Positions 23,123 through 28,599 of a stretch of 28,599 nucleotides of DNA are shown here, piece after piece (position 1 is the first letter of the stretch; the number at the start of each line of letters is the position of its first letter). A program made the translations under genes and the position numbers. Location: positions 1 through 28,599 of the forward strand of contig CAAGHA010000121.1 in NCBI GenBank assembly GCA_900769555.1, written 5' to 3'. The notes beneath the pieces are model-generated. The model did no database searches and was not told where the DNA came from. It saw only the letters and a program-made list of their open reading frames with translations. This DNA comes from Bacteroidales bacterium (GTDB lineage Bacteria > Bacteroidota > Bacteroidia > Bacteroidales > Paludibacteraceae).

Positions 23123-24589
23123 ATGGAACATAAATTAAAAGTTTATAATACATTAAGTAGAAAGAAAGAGTTATTTCAACCGTTGAATTCACCCCATGTA
23201 GGCATGTATGTTTGTGGTCCAACTGTGTATGGAGATGGTCATTTGGGACATGCGAGACCTGCGATTACGTTTGATGTTTTATTCAGATTTTTAAAATATT
23301 TGGGATATCAGGTTCGTTATGTCAGAAATATTACAGATGTAGGGCATTTAGAGCATGATTTAGATGAAGGGGAAGATAAAATTGCAAAAAAAGCAAGATT
23401 AGAGCAAAAAGAACCGATGGAGGTGGTTCAATACTATTTGAATCGGTATCATCAAGCAATGGAACGTTTGAATGTACTACCGCCAAGTATAGAGCCTCAT
23501 GCTTCAGGTCATATCATCGAGCAAATCGAGTTTGTTCAAAAGATTTTGGATGCTGGTTATGCATACGAGAGTGAGGGCTCTGTATATTTTGATGTAAGAA
23601 AGTATAATTCTGATCATCATTATGGCAAATTATCAGGAAGAAATATTGATGATTTGTTAGAGACAACTCGTAACCTCGATGGACAAGAAGAGAAACGTTG
23701 TTCGTTGGATTTTGCATTGTGGAAAAAGGCTCAACCTGTGCATATTATGCGCTGGCCGTCGCCATGGAGTGATGGATTTCCTGGTTGGCACATGGAGTGT
23801 TCTGCGATGGGAACTAAATATCTTGGAGAGGAGTTTGATATTCATGGAGGAGGTATGGATTTGGTATTTCCCCATCATGAGTGCGAAATTGCTCAATCTA
23901 CAGCGGCATTAGGAAAAGAAACAGTTCATTATTGGATGCATAATAATATGATAACTATTAATGGACAGAAGATGGGTAAATCCTTAGGTAACTTTATTAC
24001 TTTGGATGAGTTTTTTACGGGTCGGCATGAGTTGTTAGAACAAGCTTATCATCCCATGACAATCAGGTTCTTTATTTTGCAAGCACACTATAGAAGTACA
24101 GTTGATTTCAGCAATGAGGCTTTACAAGCTTCAGAAAAAGGATTGGCACGATTAACGGATGCTTACGCTCGTTTAAAAAGATTGACTGCATCTAAATCAT
24201 CCTCTGTTGATGTATCTGGATTGAGAATGAAGTGTGAAGAGGCAATGTGTGATGATTTAAACACTCCAATGGTGATATCTTATTTCTTTGATGTGGCAAA
24301 ATCGATTAATTTGGTTGCAGATGGTAAAGAAACCCTTTCTGGTTCGGATATTGATGAATTGAAAGAGTTGTTTAATATTTATTTGGTCGAACTATTGGGT
24401 CTCAACTTAGAAGGTGCATCTGATGCAAGTAATGAGGCCTTTAAGGGTGCAGTAGATTTGTTGTTAGAGATTAGAAAAACAGCAAAAGAGAATAAGGATT
24501 GGGCTACAAGTGATAGGATTCGAAATGAATTGACAGCTTTAGGCTTTAATGTTAAAGACACTAAAGAAGGTTATGAATGGTCTTTATAG
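23123..24589 (+). CDS. cysS: Cysteinyl-tRNA synthetase
   Basis: A 488-aa class I synthetase charging tRNA-Cys. The start is the ATG at 23123: the longer frame from 23057 crosses the promoter and adds 22 residues unlike the family. The zinc/cysteine site begins with C31 in MYVCGPTVY. The HIGH motif is HLGH (40-43). The FPHHECEIAQS segment supplies further zinc ligands. The signature loop is KMGKSLGNF (283-291), with Gly in place of the first Ser of KMSKS. The C-terminal helical domain ends TKEGYEWSL, so the gene is full length. The next gene begins 3 nt after the stop, in the same frame. Confidence 0.97.
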   Translation: MEHKLKVYNTLSRKKELFQPLNSPHVGMYVCGPTVYGDGHLGHARPAITFDVLFRFLKYLGYQVRYVRNITDVGHLEHDLDEGEDKIAKKARLEQKEPMEVVQYYLNRYHQAMERLNVLPPSIEPHASGHIIEQIEFVQKILDAGYAYESEGSVYFDVRKYNSDHHYGKLSGRNIDDLLETTRNLDGQEEKRCSLDFALWKKAQPVHIMRWPSPWSDGFPGWHMECSAMGTKYLGEEFDIHGGGMDLVFPHHECEIAQSTAALGKETVHYWMHNNMITINGQKMGKSLGNFITLDEFFTGRHELLEQAYHPMTIRFFILQAHYRSTVDFSNEALQASEKGLARLTDAYARLKRLTASKSSSVDVSGLRMKCEEAMCDDLNTPMVISYFFDVAKSINLVADGKETLSGSDIDELKELFNIYLVELLGLNLEGASDASNEAFKGAVDLLLEIRKTAKENKDWATSDRIRNELTALGFNVKDTKEGYEWSL

Positions 24590-24592
24590 TTT

Positions 24593-25714
24593 TTGTTTTT
24601 GAAAGAAGAAATTAAATATTTAAATGTTGCAAGGGGGATTTTAATCTCCCTTGTTGTTATTGGGCACATTCAGATTCCCGATTTTATTTCTCGATTTATC
24701 TATTTGTTCCATATTGCAGCACTTTTTTATATCAGTGGATATTTTTCAAAGATAGATATATCATCATTTCGCGCTTGTTGTTTAAGTTGTTTAAAAAGGG
24801 TAGGTAGATTGTATTTCTATTATTTGAAGTATGAGATACTATTTTTATTGTTTAAAAATTTATTTTTTAAGGTAGGGTTTTATTCTAATGGAGTTGAATA
24901 TGGAGGCAAAATTATTCAAGAAGATTCCGTTGTTGATTTTGTTAAGAATGTCGGTTTGATAATAATAGGAATGGGAAGAGAGGTGATGGCATCCGCTTTT
25001 TGGTATTTTATTTCTTTAATTTTTGCGATTATCTTTTTTTCTCTCATTAGGTATTTTTCAGTAAAACAACGTTTGTTAAAGTCAAATTATTTTGAATTGA
25101 TGACTGTTTTCGTTCTGTTTTTAGGGGGATGTGCTTGTAATTATTGGGATGTCTATTTGCCTCGTTTAGCTCCGGCTATGACATTGATTCTTCCGTTTTA
25201 TTGGGGATATTTGCAAGCTACAAATAAAACGAACATCACATTTGAAAATATATATGTTTTGATATTTTCCGTTTTAATCTTAGTCGTTTTGTCTCGTTAT
25301 GGCTCTATTTCAATGAATGCAAATTCTTTTCCCGATCCTATATTCTTTTTTTTATCAACGTTTTGTGGTGTTTATTTTACGAATGGAATTTCAAAATGGA
25401 TAGAAAAGTATATGGTCAGATTCTCAAGATACTTTAGATACATAGGAAAGAGGAGTCTTGCAATTATGATTTTTCACATTTTATCATTCAAAATGGTCTT
25501 TTTAATGCAGTATCTTTGTGGGGAATCTACCTTTAAAAATATGAGCCAACTGTTAGGAAATCCAGAAGGTTCATTGGTTTGGTTTATTTTGTTTTTATTG
25601 GCAGGCTTATATTTATCGATATTTCTATTTTTTTGCACCGAAAAACTCTTTTCCATAATAGGAGAGGTATTAAATAAAGTTTTCAGAGTCACAAAAAGAG
25701 GCGATAGCTTGTAA
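24593..25714 (+). CDS. Membrane acyltransferase, acyltransferase-3 family
   Basis: A 373-aa polytopic membrane protein with about ten hydrophobic helices. The N-terminus carries the acyltransferase-3 pattern: YLNVARGILISLVVIGH (9-25, with R14 and the conserved H25) and LFHIAALFYISGYF (38-51). Such enzymes O-acetylate or acylate surface sugars and other envelope molecules; the acceptor here is unknown. There is no ATG before the conserved start, so translation must begin at a TTG (24593 or 24599), within 10 nt of the cysS stop. That implies coupling to cysS, and there is no separate promoter or good ribosome-binding site. A terminator stem begins inside the last codons. Confidence 0.8.
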   Translation: MFLKEEIKYLNVARGILISLVVIGHIQIPDFISRFIYLFHIAALFYISGYFSKIDISSFRACCLSCLKRVGRLYFYYLKYEILFLLFKNLFFKVGFYSNGVEYGGKIIQEDSVVDFVKNVGLIIIGMGREVMASAFWYFISLIFAIIFFSLIRYFSVKQRLLKSNYFELMTVFVLFLGGCACNYWDVYLPRLAPAMTLILPFYWGYLQATNKTNITFENIYVLIFSVLILVVLSRYGSISMNANSFPDPIFFFLSTFCGVYFTNGISKWIEKYMVRFSRYFRYIGKRSLAIMIFHILSFKMVFLMQYLCGESTFKNMSQLLGNPEGSLVWFILFLLAGLYLSIFLFFCTEKLFSIIGEVLNKVFRVTKRGDSL

Positions 25715-25745
25715 AATTATTTAGCCATCGCCTATATTTTTTTTT
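25700..25745. terminator. Bidirectional terminator between convergent genes
   Basis: AGGCGAT (25699-25705) pairs with ATCGCCT (25727-25733), continued by GC/GC beyond one mismatch, around a 15-nt loop. A long T run (25737-25745) follows on plus, and on the minus strand CTTTTTG follows. The 5' arm overlaps the acyltransferase stop codon. It ends cysS-acyltransferase on plus and the CotH gene on minus. Confidence 0.82.
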
Positions 25746-25773
25746 AATAATCTTTTAAAGAGGATAAAATACA

Positions 25774-28512
25774 CTATTCTTTAAGAATTTTTGTTGTATG
25801 TTTAAAGGAGTTGCTATAAATCTTCAGAATGTATATTCCCTTTTTAAGAAAGGAAATGTCTAATACAGATTGATCATTTACTTTCTCCTCGATTAATACC
25901 TGTCCGGATAAATCACATATCATAAGATGACAATTGTTTGTACTTGTAGAGATGTACAAAAGATCTTTAACAGGATTTGGATAAATGAATGCACTATTTT
26001 CATCTGTAAATACAGTCGGAGTGTAAGTCCGCATAGGATTTTCTGCATTAAAAGTTATATTAGACGTTACATCCCAGCACTCATCACAATCAGTATATGC
26101 AAATCGAGCAAAGGATTCTCCTTTTATATGCGGTTTATAGCAAATAGAGTCAATAACAATTGTATCTCCATTTTCGATCTTTGAAAGAGATACGGTCTGA
26201 GTTCTTGACGTTGGAAGTGAAAAATTGGTGTGTAACGGACCTTGTTCAGGTTGAGAATCTGCCCAGAATATTTTGTATCCTTTTGCTGGGATTGTTGTTG
26301 CAACCGAATCAGTACTAGGAATTTTGAACTTTGTTAAATTCTTTCTTGCATCGGAAAGATAGTAGCCGGCAAGATTAACATCCGTCCAACCATCATTGAA
26401 AATTTCAATCCAATCATTACTTTCTCTTGCGCCATCAAGATAGGTATTGTTTGAAATACAAATTTCGTTCAGATATAATTTTTCGGTTGGTTCTTTCTTC
26501 AATTCCTCATCAGTAAGTTTATCAAATACTGCACGAAGTGTTCCTCCATAGAAATTTTCATCATAGAAGAACTTCTCATTGCATATACTATTATGGATTA
26601 CATCCTTTTGAGCTGTTTTAATATCCATATAATAATAGAGAGTTTCACTTATATTAGGATTATGCACTTCTGCAGCAATAATATTAGTTCCATTTTTAAA
26701 TTCTGAAGCCGGGAGTGTAATTTGATAAGTTTTAATAGTTGCTCCAAAATTTATAGTCGGTCTAGAATCATAGGAAATATCTCCTTGCTGTAAATTTTCT
26801 CTGATAATCTCTTTCCCGTTAAGATAAACAATTACTGCATCGTTTACCGTGGCAGAGATGGTAATATCTCCAAAACCGGTTGTATCATTGATTACTAGAG
26901 GATATCTGAAATAGGCTGTGGTAATTATGTCTTTTCCGTTCTCTTCCCTTTGATTAATTTGAGTTTGGAGATTATCATAACCATATCCCGTACGTCCCCA
27001 CACAGTTCTCCAATTAGAGTCATCATAATCTATATTATTCCAATTGGGGTCAGTCATTTCTCCGATGTCGTAGCATCTCCAATTATAAGAGCTGGAATAA
27101 TAGGGCTCTCTCTCTGTAACTTCCCAGTGGCTGAATTTATAACCATAGGGAATGATTGGTTCTACACTTATTGGAGTATTCTCAAAATAATTACCTCTCA
27201 AATTAGAAATATCAATTTTTTCAAAATGGTTGATTTTGTATTGTACACCTTCGGTTTCTGTTAAAATATTTAGCGCACAAGTATCACCAAACCCAAGAGC
27301 CGAAGCGGTTATGTTAAATAAGTTTTTAGGACGCACCCTTACAAATGACTTAATTGTAGATATACCGCTACTATATCCGCTTGCACCTCCTTTTTTTGAT
27401 CTAAAATAGCTTAATTCAGTATTGACCTTTGCTGTTATGCTATCCAATTGATTAAGCATTCGTTTTTCAGAAAATGTTGTAGTTAGGTGAGCAACCATTT
27501 TGGTCATTAAACGAAATCTGAAGAGGTCATTTTTCATAAATGATTTAAATAGCATATTTCCTCTTGCATAATCATATGAATTTCTGTTTCTATTGTCTTC
27601 GTAAAGAGAGAAACCGAAATCAGTATCATATAGAATCCATCTCCATTTGCCGGTATTTTTCTTTTTCCAAGCCTTAATATTATTTCCTGGCCAATCTCGA
27701 TTACATAGATAAATTTGAGTTGTCAGGTAGTTTAATAATTCCTCAACATCCACGTAGGTGCATATAGAGTCATACATTCCCTCTGCACTCATATTTTTCA
27801 CATTAGAAAAGTATTCATAAATATCAGAGTAGTTTGATTGAATTCCGTTTCCACTATATTTACCGGAGCCTTCATGAATACAGATACTGTCTTCATCATA
27901 TCCATAATTGGAATAGATATAATCTTCGTTTGATCTTTCCCGCATATTTAACATACCATAGTATTCCCCATTAATATAGACGGCAGTAGGCTCATAGGCT
28001 TGGTGATCAATATCCATTCTGTCTATAATTGAAGATTGAAGGTATCCATCTCTTAACATTGTTGAGCTATAGTCATTTCCGGAATTTCTTAGCACAACAC
28101 TTTTCCATTTTAGATTAGGTTTTTCTGCAAATAAGGGATATTCAAATCGATTATTTCCAAATGTTTTATTTGCCTTAACTTTTATTGACTTTGTTTTATT
28201 AGTGCGAGAGCAACCACCAAATCCACTAATTTTAACCTCTTGATTTAGTTGTTCATTTTTATCTAAATCAAAATATTCAAAATTACAAGGTCTATCCCAA
28301 TCTTGCATATAATTTGCATAGGGAACACCGGGATTGCATCCGGAAGCAGTTTTAGCTCCATTAGTTCCAACAACCAAAAAACCTAAGCTATCTCCGAAAG
28401 CAAATTCATTGTCAGTAACCAAAGAAATAACAGGAAGTGTGATTTTTCTCGTTTCAAAAAAGTAGGACCCTGTAGTTACGTTGAAGATTCCATTTAGAAA
28501 CGCAAGATTTTT
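25774..28512 (-). CDS. 5'-truncated CotH-kinase/lamin-tail surface protein with T9SS sorting domain
   Basis: The open frame encodes 912 residues without a proper start: the frame begins just after an in-frame TAA (28513-28515), and no ATG precedes the conserved TLPVISLVTDNEF. A TTG at 28422 lies inside that motif and is not credible. Domains in order are CotH kinase-like (about 25-400: GTNG, KSVVLRNSGNDYSS, YINGEYYGMLNMRERSNEDY, WRWILYDTDFGFSLY), then a jelly-roll carbohydrate-binding-like region (about 475-640, DPNWNNIDYDDSNWRT). A lamin-tail domain follows (about 685-790, LNEICISNN, NDWIEIFNDG), then a C-terminal T9SS sorting domain (about 840-912, IYPNPVKDLLYIS to KGIYILKI). The protein would be secreted and attached to the cell surface. 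The signal peptide and an expected upstream domain are missing, so it is a broken gene or an assembly junction. Confidence 0.82.
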   Translation of the reverse strand, partial: KNLAFLNGIFNVTTGSYFFETRKITLPVISLVTDNEFAFGDSLGFLVVGTNGAKTASGCNPGVPYANYMQDWDRPCNFEYFDLDKNEQLNQEVKISGFGGCSRTNKTKSIKVKANKTFGNNRFEYPLFAEKPNLKWKSVVLRNSGNDYSSTMLRDGYLQSSIIDRMDIDHQAYEPTAVYINGEYYGMLNMRERSNEDYIYSNYGYDEDSICIHEGSGKYSGNGIQSNYSDIYEYFSNVKNMSAEGMYDSICTYVDVEELLNYLTTQIYLCNRDWPGNNIKAWKKKNTGKWRWILYDTDFGFSLYEDNRNRNSYDYARGNMLFKSFMKNDLFRFRLMTKMVAHLTTTFSEKRMLNQLDSITAKVNTELSYFRSKKGGASGYSSGISTIKSFVRVRPKNLFNITASALGFGDTCALNILTETEGVQYKINHFEKIDISNLRGNYFENTPISVEPIIPYGYKFSHWEVTEREPYYSSSYNWRCYDIGEMTDPNWNNIDYDDSNWRTVWGRTGYGYDNLQTQINQREENGKDIITTAYFRYPLVINDTTGFGDITISATVNDAVIVYLNGKEIIRENLQQGDISYDSRPTINFGATIKTYQITLPASEFKNGTNIIAAEVHNPNISETLYYYMDIKTAQKDVIHNSICNEKFFYDENFYGGTLRAVFDKLTDEELKKEPTEKLYLNEICISNNTYLDGARESNDWIEIFNDGWTDVNLAGYYLSDARKNLTKFKIPSTDSVATTIPAKGYKIFWADSQPEQGPLHTNFSLPTSRTQTVSLSKIENGDTIVIDSICYKPHIKGESFARFAYTDCDECWDVTSNITFNAENPMRTYTPTVFTDENSAFIYPNPVKDLLYISTSTNNCHLMICDLSGQVLIEEKVNDQSVLDISFLKKGIYILKIYSNSFKHTTKILKE

Positions 28513-28599
28513 TTATAAGATATTATGAAAAACACTGCGGGGGAAGCCATGCGGCGGGGGCGCAAAGCCCCCAAGAGCGTTCAATAGCATTACAAAAAA
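28513..28599. other. GC-rich segment of unknown origin at the right edge
   Basis: From about 28535 the composition changes sharply to G/C-rich (28535-28580) after nearly 28 kb of AT-rich DNA. It holds a perfect all-G:C hairpin, GGGGGC (28556-28561) with GCCCCC (28567-28572), and GCGGGGG occurs just before it (28537-28543). The CotH reading frame stops at the left side of this segment. It could be the end of a mobile or repeated element, or an assembly artefact. No known element is recognised. Confidence 0.55.

Noticed and set aside
28525..28587. A 20-codon plus-strand frame in the GC-rich tail
   Set aside because: Very short, overlaps the G:C hairpin and has no supporting signals.
1..28599. 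CRISPR array, tRNA, rRNA, transposase or phage genes
   Set aside because: Repeats found are either protein-coding minisatellites or single hairpins; no spaced direct repeats, cloverleaf, rRNA-like stretch or transposase/integrase-like protein was seen.

Overview
The window is ordinary chromosomal DNA from a Bacteroidota bacterium, most likely of the order Bacteroidales. The evidence is the low G+C, the recurrent TAnnTTTG -7 promoter elements with a TTG/TTTG box about 19-20 nt upstream, the lineage insertions in LeuS, the OstA/SurA envelope genes, and type IX secretion (T9SS) parts at both ends. These are a GldN/PorN C-terminus at the left edge and a T9SS-sorted CotH protein at the right. Genus and species cannot be read from the sequence.

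Layout. 1-3700: the 3' end of gldN/porN with a terminator, leuS, then rplS with a short structured leader and its own terminator. 3760-13373: a long plus-strand run with almost no gaps, holding three periplasmic folding factors (a double-PpiC protein, a SurA_N-like lipoprotein, a SurA-type isomerase), an OstA/LptA-like LPS transport protein, a TonB-dependent receptor and an FHS-family sugar transporter. A ROK glucokinase with its own candidate promoter follows, so the last two genes form a sugar uptake and phosphorylation pair. 14577-17862 (minus): prmA followed by a Pif1-like helicase that carries HRDC and RecQ-type HTH domains.

18060-20645 (plus): a secreted Tyr/His/Ser-rich protein with in-frame DNA tandem repeats, followed by a FadL/OmpP1-like barrel. 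20897-22699: yraN converges on a minus-strand group of a ribbon-helix-helix protein, tadA and an NlpC/P60-like secreted protein whose catalytic residues all appear to be replaced. 22700-23122 is the longest gene-free stretch. It holds a strong minus promoter overlapped by a perfect inverted repeat, a long structured leader, an orphan terminator hairpin and the cysS promoter. 23123-25714: cysS and, directly after it, a membrane acyltransferase. 25774-28512 (minus): a large CotH/lamin-tail/T9SS surface protein missing its N-terminus. Its frame stops just before a GC-rich 3' end of about 60-90 bases unlike the rest of the window.

I see no CRISPR array, transposase, phage module, tRNA or rRNA gene. 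The most interesting points are the NlpC/P60 pseudoenzyme with its operator-like promoter and leader, the inverted repeats placed on promoter elements (near 3762, 17951, 21955 and 22898), and the abrupt foreign-looking right end that truncates the CotH gene.
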